Origin: Gemmataceae bacterium | GTDB lineage: Bacteria > Planctomycetota > Planctomycetia > Gemmatales > Gemmataceae | DNA length: 64,000 bases | Assembly: GCA_019694755.1 (NCBI GenBank) | Contig: JAIBBI010000004.1 | Span: 30,155 to 94,154 of the forward strand | Reading direction: 5' to 3' | Shown: positions 57,433 through 64,000 of the stretch, piece by piece | How the letters are laid out: each line of letters begins with the position of its first letter | How positions within the stretch are numbered: position 1 is the first letter of the stretch | Program-made: the position numbers and the translations under genes | The notes under the pieces: generated by a model | Told to the model about the DNA's origin: nothing | Seen by the model: only the letters and a program-made list of their open reading frames with translations | Databases searched by the model: none

Positions 57433-59592
57433 ATGAAACGTCGTAATCTCCTGGTCGGTTTGGCCGGTGCTGCCGCGCTGGCCGGTTCGCTCGCCCTCCG
57501 GCCCACGGCCGAGGCCCAGGGAGACCGCTCGGGCGAGCGCGCCGTGCCGCCCAAGCTTCCCATCCGGAAAGTCGTCCTGTTTTCCAGCGGCGTCGGCTTC
57601 TTTCAGCGGGAAGGGGAGGTCGACGGTGATGCCAAGATCGACCTGGCATTCCCGGCCGGTGACATCAACGACCTGCTTAAAAGTCTCACCGTGCAAGATC
57701 TTGGCGGCGGGCAGGTGCAGGCCGTCGGCTACGACAGCCGGGATCCTGTCGAGCGCACGCTCCGCAGTTTCGCCATCGATCTCGCCGGCAACCCCAGCCA
57801 GGCGGCGATTCTCGACCAGGCCCGAGGCGAAAAAGTGGAAGTCGTCACCGGGGGGCCGCCCGTCACCGGTTCGATTCTCGGCGTGGAGTCGAAGAACGTC
57901 TCGGACAAAGACGGCAAGGTGACCAAAGTCGAGTACCTCAACCTGTTCACGACATCCGGCATGCAGTCTCTCAAACTCGCCGATGTCACCCAGATCCGAT
58001 TCCTGAATCCCACGCTTGAGGGCGAACTCCGCAAGGCTCTCGAAACGCTCGCCCTCAGCAAAGACACTCGCAAGAAATCCGTCCGCGTGCAGTTCAAAGG
58101 CGCTGGCAAAAGGCCCGTTCGGGTCAGCTACGTCACCGAGAGTCCGGTGTGGAAGACGAGTTACCGCCTCGTACTCGATAAGGCCGGCAAGCCGTTCCTT
58201 CAGGGTTGGGCGGTCGTCGAGAACCCCAGCGACGAAGATTGGAGCGACGTGCGGATGTCGCTCGTGAGCGGCCGGCCGATCAGCTTCAAGATGGATCTCT
58301 ACACTCCGCTCTACAACCCCCGGCCGACGGTCGAGCCCGAGCTGTTCGCGTCGCTCCGCCCGCCGACGTACGAGGGCTCGATGGAGCGGGCCCGCGGTGC
58401 GATAGTCGCCGCGACACCAGCCCCGATGCCGGCGCCGACGAGCGCCGGCGCTCCGGGGGGAGCACGTGGCGGCGCGATGCGGAAGCTGGCCGAGGACGCG
58501 TCCAAAGCCAAGGATGAGAAATCGATGTCGCTGGGAATGAACACCGGCGGCACTGTTTATTTCAAGGATCAAACGGGCGACAGCGACGGCATGAACATCG
58601 GCCAGAGCGTCGCGTCGGCCGCCCAGGCGGCGCAACTCGGCGATTACTTCCAGTACTCGATGGAAGATGCCGTCAGCGTCGCCCGGCAGAAGTCGGCCTT
58701 GATCCCGATCGTCAATCGGGAAGTCGAGGGCGGTCGGGTGTCGATCTTCAATCCCTCCACCCACTCGAAGTACCCGCTGCTCGGCCTGCGGTTCAAAAAT
58801 GCCGCGGGCCTGAGTCTCATGCAGGGGCCGGTCACCGTGTTCGACGGAACGACCTATGCCGGCGACGCCCGGATGCCCGACCTCCAGGCCGGCGAAGAGC
58901 GGCTGCTGAGTTACGCCATCGACCTTGGCACGGAAGTGGAAATGAAGCCGACCCCGGCCGCAGGCCGACTGGTCATGGTCAAGATCGTCAAAGGTGTGAT
59001 GTTCGCGACGGAGAAGGACCGGCAGGAAGTTGCGTACAAAGCCGTGAACCGCTCCAAGACCGATCGCACGCTTCTGGTCGAGCATCCGTACCGGCCACAA
59101 TATACGCTTACGAGTGCGACCAAACCGGCCGAGCGGACTCGCGACATGTACCGGTTCGAGATGAAGCTCCCCGCGGGCGGTTCGGCCGACCTGCCGGTCG
59201 CCGAAGAACGCGAACTGGTCAACCGGATTGCGATTACCAGCCTCAACGACGACCAGATCCGTTTTTACCTCCAGCAGCCGGCCGTCAGCGAGAAGGTGAA
59301 GACGCAACTGGCGGAGGCGATTCGCATGCACGGGCTGGTGATGCAGGCCCGGGCCGAATTGAATCGCGTCAATGCCCAACTCGACGAGATCAGCAAGGAC
59401 CAGGACCGCCTGCGGAAGAACCTCAAGGAGATGCCGCCGACCGCCACGGCGTACAAGCGTTATCTGGAGAAGTTCGACGCGCAGGAGACCCAGATCGAAA
59501 AGCTCCAGGCCGACCAGAAGCGACTCGGCGACCAGGTGCAGCAGCGGCAAATCGCCTACGAGCAGTTTCTGACAAATCTGACGGTGGAATAG
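57433..59592 (+). CDS. DUF4139-type (mucoidy-inhibitor-like) secreted protein
   Basis: This protein has 719 residues from ATG 57433, preceded by AGGGAG. A signal peptide of Tat-like or Sec type (KRRNLLVGLAGAAALAGSLAL) starts it. The DUF4139 pattern includes VVLFSSGVGFFQREGEV near residue 45, YVTESPVWKTSYRLVLD, and ENPSDEDWSDVRMSLVSGRP. A low-complexity Ala/Pro/Gly section lies at about 325-355. The last 130 residues are a long coiled coil (RAELNRVNAQLDEISKDQDRLRKNL). Function is unproven; relatives are linked to envelope or exopolysaccharide phenotypes, which fits the divergent ugd neighbour. Confidence 0.83.
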   Translation: MKRRNLLVGLAGAAALAGSLALRPTAEAQGDRSGERAVPPKLPIRKVVLFSSGVGFFQREGEVDGDAKIDLAFPAGDINDLLKSLTVQDLGGGQVQAVGYDSRDPVERTLRSFAIDLAGNPSQAAILDQARGEKVEVVTGGPPVTGSILGVESKNVSDKDGKVTKVEYLNLFTTSGMQSLKLADVTQIRFLNPTLEGELRKALETLALSKDTRKKSVRVQFKGAGKRPVRVSYVTESPVWKTSYRLVLDKAGKPFLQGWAVVENPSDEDWSDVRMSLVSGRPISFKMDLYTPLYNPRPTVEPELFASLRPPTYEGSMERARGAIVAATPAPMPAPTSAGAPGGARGGAMRKLAEDASKAKDEKSMSLGMNTGGTVYFKDQTGDSDGMNIGQSVASAAQAAQLGDYFQYSMEDAVSVARQKSALIPIVNREVEGGRVSIFNPSTHSKYPLLGLRFKNAAGLSLMQGPVTVFDGTTYAGDARMPDLQAGEERLLSYAIDLGTEVEMKPTPAAGRLVMVKIVKGVMFATEKDRQEVAYKAVNRSKTDRTLLVEHPYRPQYTLTSATKPAERTRDMYRFEMKLPAGGSADLPVAEERELVNRIAITSLNDDQIRFYLQQPAVSEKVKTQLAEAIRMHGLVMQARAELNRVNAQLDEISKDQDRLRKNLKEMPPTATAYKRYLEKFDAQETQIEKLQADQKRLGDQVQQRQIAYEQFLTNLTVE

Positions 59593-59603
59593 CAGGGCGA
59601 TAG

Positions 59604-59630
59604 AGCCCCACGGTTGCAACCGTGGGGCTT
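59604..59630 (+). terminator. Terminator-like perfect palindrome after the DUF4139 gene
   Basis: AGCCCCACGG and CCGTGGGGCT form a perfect stem around TTGCAA; the entire 26 bases are a palindrome. It begins 11 bases after the stop. The sequence after it (TTTGGGG) is only weakly T-rich. The loop TTGCAA resembles the TTGCAT loop of the pyrG-side terminator. Confidence 0.55.
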
Positions 59631-59647
59631 TGGGGTAAACTGTAGGA

Positions 59648-60454
59648 ATGAAGAAGCGGGCACTGGTACCGACGTTGCTCACGCTCGGCAACGCCGTCTG
59701 CGGGCTGGCTGCGATCGCCTACGCCAGCCGGATCGGCAAAGTCGACTCGACGCCCGAAATGGACCGGGCCTTCCTCGCCGCCAGCGGATGGCTCATCTGC
59801 GCGGCCATGCTGTTCGATACGCTCGACGGCTTCTTCGCCCGCCTGTTCAAGGCCGCGGGCCGGTTCGGCGCCGAACTCGACAGCCTCTGCGATGCCATTA
59901 GTTTCGGTGCCGCCCCGGCATTCATTCTGCTTCAACTCGGTCCGGGCCGGGATCAGCCGTTCCTGCATAAAGTCCTGGCGTCGATCGCGACCCTTTACAT
60001 GATGTGCACCATCCTCCGGCTCGCACGGTTCAACGTCGAATCGATCGACGGCGGGTCGAAGAAGTTCAAGGGCCTGCCGTCGCCGGCCGCTGCGGGCTGC
60101 ATTGCCTCGCTGGCGATCGTCCGGGGCACAGCCGAACTTCGATGGCCGGGCCTCGACCCCGTCATCGTCGAAAGCGTCCTGGAAATCTGGTCCACTGTCG
60201 GCGCGTTCATCGTGGCGGTACTGATGGTATCGAATGTCGCCTACCCGCACCTCACGAAGCAGATGCTGCGCGGCAAACGTCGGCAGCCGGCCGCGATCAT
60301 CCCACTGGCCCTCGTGGCCGGGATCGTCTTGCGGGAATTTGCCCTCGTCGTCATCTTCTGGGCTTATGCCGTCAGCTTCTTCGCCCAGGCGCTCATCGAG
60401 CGCCTGGCCCACCGTTCTTCGGACCTCGACGGGGAACTCGACCGCCGGTTCTAA
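59648..60454 (+). CDS. pssA: CDP-diacylglycerol-serine O-phosphatidyltransferase
   Basis: This is a 268-residue membrane enzyme with about seven helices. It contains the CDP-alcohol phosphotransferase signature DTLDGFFARLFKAAGRFGAELDSLCD in outline (D-x2-DG-x2-AR-x8-G-x3-D-x3-D) near residue 57, with the catalytic Asp. The early MKKRALVPTLLTLGNAVCGL is typical of PssA, and ALDSLCDAISFGAAPAF-like positions fit the serine-specific branch. It makes phosphatidylserine from CDP-diacylglycerol and serine. It is followed by ribE after 32 bases, so an operon ribE-rsmA is likely. Confidence 0.9.
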   Translation: MKKRALVPTLLTLGNAVCGLAAIAYASRIGKVDSTPEMDRAFLAASGWLICAAMLFDTLDGFFARLFKAAGRFGAELDSLCDAISFGAAPAFILLQLGPGRDQPFLHKVLASIATLYMMCTILRLARFNVESIDGGSKKFKGLPSPAAAGCIASLAIVRGTAELRWPGLDPVIVESVLEIWSTVGAFIVAVLMVSNVAYPHLTKQMLRGKRRQPAAIIPLALVAGIVLREFALVVIFWAYAVSFFAQALIERLAHRSSDLDGELDRRF

Positions 60455-60486
60455 GCCCGCTCCCGCGAAACTGCTAAAATACTGAC

Positions 60487-61080
60487 ATGTTCACCGGGCT
60501 CGTGGAAGCTCTAGGCCGGGTTGCCTCGCTCACCGACGACGGCGCGGGTGGCAAGCGTCTCGTCGTCGATTCCGACATTGCCCGCGATGCGGTGCTCGGT
60601 GAAAGCGTGTCTGTCAACGGCTGCTGCCTCACCGTCGTCGAGTGGACCGCAACCAGCTTCACGTTCGAGGCCGGGCCGGAGACGCTGGCCCGGACAAACC
60701 TGGGCCGGCTGGCCCCGGGGAGCCGGGTCAATCTGGAAAGAGCCCTGCGGCTCGGCGACCGGCTCGGCGGCCATCTGGTGACCGGGCACATCGACAGTGT
60801 CGGCACGCTGGCCGAGCGAGTGACCTCCGGGGAATGGCAGACTGTCTGGTTCACCGGCCCGGTGGATCTGATCCGGCAACTTGTGCCCAAGGGGTCCGTT
60901 GCCGTCGACGGAGTCAGTCTCACAGTCTGCGAAGTCCAGCCCGGCCGATTCAGCGTGATGCTGATCCCGCACACGCTCGCCGCCACCACACTGGGGCTCA
61001 CGCCCGTCGGCGGCGCGGTCAATCTCGAAACTGACCTCATCGGAAAACACGTGGCGCAATGGCTGACTCCGTACCGATGA
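60487..61080 (+). CDS. ribE: Riboflavin synthase alpha chain
   Basis: This 197-residue protein begins MFTGLVEALGRV and has the internal duplication typical of riboflavin synthase: SVSVNGCCLTVVEW with SLTVCEVQPGRFSVMLIPHTLAATTLG in the second half, and GGHLVTGHIDSVGTLAE. It dismutates 6,7-dimethyl-8-ribityllumazine to riboflavin. No FMN riboswitch motif is visible in the short leader and no other rib gene is adjacent. It overlaps the rsmA start. Confidence 0.96.
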   Translation: MFTGLVEALGRVASLTDDGAGGKRLVVDSDIARDAVLGESVSVNGCCLTVVEWTATSFTFEAGPETLARTNLGRLAPGSRVNLERALRLGDRLGGHLVTGHIDSVGTLAERVTSGEWQTVWFTGPVDLIRQLVPKGSVAVDGVSLTVCEVQPGRFSVMLIPHTLAATTLGLTPVGGAVNLETDLIGKHVAQWLTPYR

Positions 61081-61976
61081 ACCCGCCCCGGCAGACACTC
61101 GGCTACATCCGCGCCCGGCTCGCGGAGCACGGCGTCTCGCCCAAGAACAAGCTCGGGCAGAACTTCCTCATCGACCTGAACCTGCTTGATGTGCTTCTCG
61201 AAGCGGCCGACCTCCAGCCCGACGATCTCGTTCTCGAGGTCGGTTGCGGTACCGGCAGCCTGACCGCCCGGCTCGCCGACGCCGCCGGCGCGGTGCTCGG
61301 CGTCGAAGTCGATTCCGACCTGTACCGCATGGTCACATCGTTGCTGGCCGACCGGGCCAACGTTCGCATTCTGTTCGGCGACGCCCTGAAAACGAAGAAC
61401 GAGCTGAACCCCAATATCTTTCAGATCCTCGATGAACTGGAAACCAGGTTCGGCACGAAGAGGCGGAAACTCGTCGCCAACCTTCCGTACGCCGTCGCGA
61501 CGCCGGTGATCGCCAACCTCCTCCTGTGCGATAATCCGCCCGAGCGCATCGTGGGCACGGTGCAGTGGGAGATCGGGGAGCGGCTCATTGCCAAGCCGGG
61601 GCACTCGGAATTCGGATCGCTGGCGGTGCTGGTGCAAAGCCTGGGGCACGTCGAAATCGTCCGCCGGCTCGCGCCGTCGGTTTTCTGGCCCCGGCCGCAG
61701 GTCGATTCGGCGATCGTCCGCATCATTTGCGACCCCGCGAAGCGGGCGGCCGTGGGCGACGTGCGGGCGTTTCGTGCGTTTCTCCGCGACCTGTACGTCC
61801 ACAAGCGCAAGTCGCTCCGAATGGCGCTGGTCGGCTGGCCGGGCGGCCGGCGATCAAAGGAACAGGTCGACGCACTGCTTGCCGACATGGGTATACCGGG
61901 TAACACGCGGGCCGAGCAGATGGACCTCGAGACCCACCTCCGTCTCAGCCGGCGGGTGGCGGAGCTTTCCCCGTGA
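61077..61976 (+). CDS. rsmA: 16S rRNA dimethyladenosine transferase (KsgA)
   Basis: This protein has 299 residues from ATG 61077, which overlaps the ribE stop as ATGA; ATG 61059 gives 305 residues. It has PKNKLGQNFLIDLNLLDVLL, the SAM motif VLEVGCGTGSLTARLAD, and the catalytic RKLVANLPYAVATPVI (NLPY variant of NPPY). WPRPQVDSAIVRI is the family's C-terminal box. It dimethylates two adenines in helix 45 of 16S rRNA in late 30S assembly. It is immediately followed by the 4Fe-4S protein. Confidence 0.95.
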   Translation: MNPPRQTLGYIRARLAEHGVSPKNKLGQNFLIDLNLLDVLLEAADLQPDDLVLEVGCGTGSLTARLADAAGAVLGVEVDSDLYRMVTSLLADRANVRILFGDALKTKNELNPNIFQILDELETRFGTKRRKLVANLPYAVATPVIANLLLCDNPPERIVGTVQWEIGERLIAKPGHSEFGSLAVLVQSLGHVEIVRRLAPSVFWPRPQVDSAIVRIICDPAKRAAVGDVRAFRAFLRDLYVHKRKSLRMALVGWPGGRRSKEQVDALLADMGIPGNTRAEQMDLETHLRLSRRVAELSP

Positions 61977-62560
61977 CCATGTTGCGAGTTGCCCACGTTG
62001 CGCCCGATACCGAAGCGGAAGGGCCGGGCCGGCGGTTTGCGGTCTGGTTTCAGGGTTGCCCGCTGCGGTGCCCGGGTTGCTGCAACCCGGAAATGCTGCC
62101 GTTCGAGGGGGGCCGTGGCGTCGAAGTTGACGACCTCGTCAATCAACTGGCCCGTGAATCGGTCGAAGGAATCTCCCTGCTGGGTGGCGAGCCTTTCGCC
62201 CACGCCCCCGGGGCGGCTGAGTTCGCGGCACGGGCCCGGGCGCTCGGGCTGAGCGTCATGGTCTATTCCGGCTACACGCTCGCGGAGTTGCGAGCAGATT
62301 CGTCCCCGGGCGTTGGGGAGTTACTCGCGCTGACCGATATTCTTGTTGATGGGCCGTACGACCGCTCGCGGCCTGATTCGCGTCGCCGATGGGTCGGCTC
62401 CGAAAATCAGGTTGTCCATTTCTTCACCGACCGATACTCGCCGGGTGACGAGTGCTGGAAGCGGCCGAACACGCTGGAACTGCGACTGGTGGACGGCACG
62501 CTATCGGTCAACGGGTTCCCCGCGCCGGCGGCCGTGGGCTTCTGGCGGAAGCCGGCATGA
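61973..62560 (+). CDS. Single-cluster 4Fe-4S (radical SAM-like activase) protein
   Basis: This protein has 195 residues from GTG 61973, which overlaps the rsmA stop and has GGAG eight bases upstream; ATG 61979 is possible. The cluster motif is FQGCPLRCPGCCN, with Cys 29, 33 and 36 in CX3CX2C spacing and an extra Cys 37, followed by the GGE motif in LLGGEPFAH. Length and layout resemble the anaerobic ribonucleotide reductase activating protein branch (NrdG), but no nrdD is near. It starts a run of overlapping genes with two unassigned proteins. In planctomycetes such 4Fe-4S proteins also occur with AAA+ and vWA gene sets. Confidence 0.8.
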   Translation: MTMLRVAHVAPDTEAEGPGRRFAVWFQGCPLRCPGCCNPEMLPFEGGRGVEVDDLVNQLARESVEGISLLGGEPFAHAPGAAEFAARARALGLSVMVYSGYTLAELRADSSPGVGELLALTDILVDGPYDRSRPDSRRRWVGSENQVVHFFTDRYSPGDECWKRPNTLELRLVDGTLSVNGFPAPAAVGFWRKPA

Positions 62561-63648
62561 CCGACGCCCCGCCGCGGGTGCTCTCGAAGTTCGAGGGCCG
62601 ACTGGTCAACCTGGTGCGGGCGGCAGTCCGACTCGCGCCGCCCGAGTCGGCCGCGCCGTTCCTCACCGACAAGCTCTCCGCCCCGCCGGGCCTGAGCAGC
62701 TACTGCATGGAACTCGTCTGCTCCGCGCTCGCACACGGATGCGTGCTTTACCTGTGCCGGCAGGGGTGGCGCGAAGAGAAGTACCTCCGCGACGGCGCAC
62801 CGGTGACGGGCCGACTCTGGCAGCGTTCGCCGGGCAAAGAGCGGGCGCTTCAGTTCTCGCACCACGCGCTCGACTTCCTGCTGGCCCTGACGGCGGGCGG
62901 CGCGATGACGGTATTGCCGGATGAGGATGCGACCCCGGCCGACCAGTTGCTCGTCTTTCTGACTTACGACGCTTTTCGCGGGAGCGAGGCGGCAGTGGGG
63001 TGGCGAACCCGGCCGGTGTTCTCGACCAGCCCGCTCTGCCGGCTAGTATGGCCCGACGACTTCCCGAGTCGGGCCGCCCACCCACCCGCCTTTGCCGGTT
63101 GGGGGCAGGGACTGCGTGCCTCTATACTGGAAGCGTTGCAGTCGAAGTTGGCCGAGCGATGGTTGTACACGCAGCAGGCCCTGCGTCTGCTCGGTGATGC
63201 CGACGCGATCCGCTCCGCGGCCGAGGCGATGGACGAGACTCTCGACGGGGTTCTCGCCGAGATTGGCCCGGCCCGACGCGACCTGGCAGGATTCCTCGTG
63301 GATGCGGCGACGGATTTCTGTCAGTCGGGCATCAGCCTCGAGGACGTGGCCGGCCGGGTCAACAACCGGGGCTTGAGGCTGACGGATCGGCTGAAAACTG
63401 TGCGTGCGGCGGCCATCCTGCCCCGGGCGCTGATCCGGCTGGGCGAATGGGAACGCCAGGCCCGGGCGATCGGGTATCTTGATGATGGATACGCCGCGGC
63501 CCAGTTCTACCTCGCCCGGTGGGAGCAGGCCGGGGCGGTCGGGGCATTGGCCGTCGCCCGCGACGTGGTCCGCCAGACCGAACCCCTGACACCAGCCAAG
63601 GAGAGCCGCGATGAGCCGGGCGTACCGGGTGAGGGTGAGCGAGAGTGA
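62557..63648 (+). CDS. Unassigned 363-residue protein in the 4Fe-4S operon
   Basis: I do not recognise the family. ATG 62557 overlaps the previous stop as ATGA. The protein is alpha-rich, begins PPRVLSKFEGRLVNLVRAAV, and has a cysteine cluster near residues 45-65 (YCMELVCSALAHGCVLYLCRQG) that could be buried or bind a metal. After about 190 it is a regular helical bundle (LAERWLYTQQALRLLGDAD, LDGVLAEIGPARRDLAGFLVDAATDF in outline) with a leucine heptad feel. There is no signal peptide or enzymatic motif. Its stop overlaps the next gene by 38 bases, so the three are one translational unit. Confidence 0.75.
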   Translation: MTDAPPRVLSKFEGRLVNLVRAAVRLAPPESAAPFLTDKLSAPPGLSSYCMELVCSALAHGCVLYLCRQGWREEKYLRDGAPVTGRLWQRSPGKERALQFSHHALDFLLALTAGGAMTVLPDEDATPADQLLVFLTYDAFRGSEAAVGWRTRPVFSTSPLCRLVWPDDFPSRAAHPPAFAGWGQGLRASILEALQSKLAERWLYTQQALRLLGDADAIRSAAEAMDETLDGVLAEIGPARRDLAGFLVDAATDFCQSGISLEDVAGRVNNRGLRLTDRLKTVRAAAILPRALIRLGEWERQARAIGYLDDGYAAAQFYLARWEQAGAVGALAVARDVVRQTEPLTPAKESRDEPGVPGEGERE

Positions 63649-64000
63649 CAGCCGGGTCATCCACGCCGAGGATGAAGTCTGCACGACGCTGGGCATTCTC
63701 GACATCCTGCCGCGCGAGCAGATGGCCGCGTTGCTCGAACACGAACTGCTCAAGCGGGGATTCCGCCGCGACGGGGAGTTGCTCCGCCGGGACGACAACG
63801 GCGTGACCATCGAAGTGGAGCCGGCCACCGGCACGGTCAGCGCGAGGGCAGAGCAGTCGGAGGAAGTCCGCCTGCAGGCCCAGCGCGAAGGCGTGACCTA
63901 CGACGACGTCGGCCCGGCCGAAGTCGCCATGCGCCGCGAACTCGCGGCGCGGGCGAAGGCCGACCTCGAGGTGCAGGCCAAACACGAGCAGGCCCGTGTC
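63611..64000 (+). CDS. Unassigned protein, 3' end outside the window
   Basis: The open frame from ATG 63611 runs to the last base, giving 130 residues so far. It begins MSRAYRVRVSESDSRVIHAE, then EDEVCTTLGILDILPREQMAALLEHELLKRGFRRDG in outline, a short beta strand plus helices, then GVTIEVEPATGTVSARAEQSEEV and a charged helix. The layout of a beta-strand start, a helical ILPREQMAALL segment and a beta hairpin reminds me of small accessory domains in AAA+-vWA ternary systems, but I cannot assign it. Overlap with the previous gene by 38 bases shows tight coupling. Confidence 0.65.
   Translation, partial: MSRAYRVRVSESDSRVIHAEDEVCTTLGILDILPREQMAALLEHELLKRGFRRDGELLRRDDNGVTIEVEPATGTVSARAEQSEEVRLQAQREGVTYDDVGPAEVAMRRELAARAKADLEVQAKHEQARV

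Noticed and set aside
57364..59691. 5' extension of the ugd frame to 1217 residues
   Set aside because: ugd has a canonical start at 57363 (MKIAVIGTGYVG); the extension is antisense to the DUF4139 gene.
60455..60486. FMN riboswitch before ribE
   Set aside because: Only 32 bases separate pssA and ribE, far too short, and no RFN element bases are seen.

Overview
The window reads as a chromosomal segment of a GC-rich planctomycete, most likely a Gemmataceae-type bacterium. This is inferred from several traits: an LEDRLAPA-type N-terminal motif on a secreted dockerin-bearing protein, two very large Ser/Thr kinases fused to WD40 repeats, a DUF4139 protein, and a cytochrome bc complex with a giant multiheme subunit. 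No phage, transposase, CRISPR array or plasmid gene was seen. Coding density is high on both strands.

Layout. 1-16.4 kb: a cut TPR protein, a secreted endonuclease/exonuclease/phosphatase-fold protein, a PfkB sugar kinase, kinase-WD40 protein 1 (minus), EF-G (minus, with a clear terminator), tRNA-Leu(CAA), kinase-WD40 protein 2, three small or unassigned genes, a Gfo/Idh/MocA protein with membrane helices, an IMPase-family phosphatase and mtnA. 16.6-25.5 kb: a respiratory operon (Rieske protein, b6-like cytochrome b, a subunit IV-like protein with extra helices, a 1468-residue octaheme cytochrome c, two secreted cupredoxin-like proteins). 25.6-32.8 kb: pyrG, pgm, a YfcE-like phosphoesterase, glmS and a secreted protein.

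32.9-48.1 kb (minus): one long S10-spc-alpha ribosomal protein cluster, from rpsJ to rplQ, including secY, adk, map, rpmJ and rpoA. It has a plausible promoter before rpsJ and an intrinsic terminator after rplQ. rplC, rplX, rpmD and infA are missing from their usual positions. Directly upstream lies a partial complex I operon in the order nuoI-A-B-C-D. A strongly structured sequence with a terminator-like hairpin precedes it.

52-64 kb: clpS, a TIM-barrel epimerase, a secreted YiiX-like cysteine amidase, an MFS transporter, ugd divergent from a DUF4139 gene, pssA, ribE, rsmA, and then a tightly overlapping run of a single-cluster 4Fe-4S radical-SAM-like protein followed by two unassigned proteins. 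The last gene is cut by the window edge. This run is the best candidate for an incompletely described multi-gene system.

Intergenic DNA carries two further signals: degenerate head-to-tail heptamer repeats at several sites, and two long inverted repeats (52.4-52.6 kb and 56.0 kb). All coordinates and motifs were read by eye. Family names come from recognised motifs and no database search was run.
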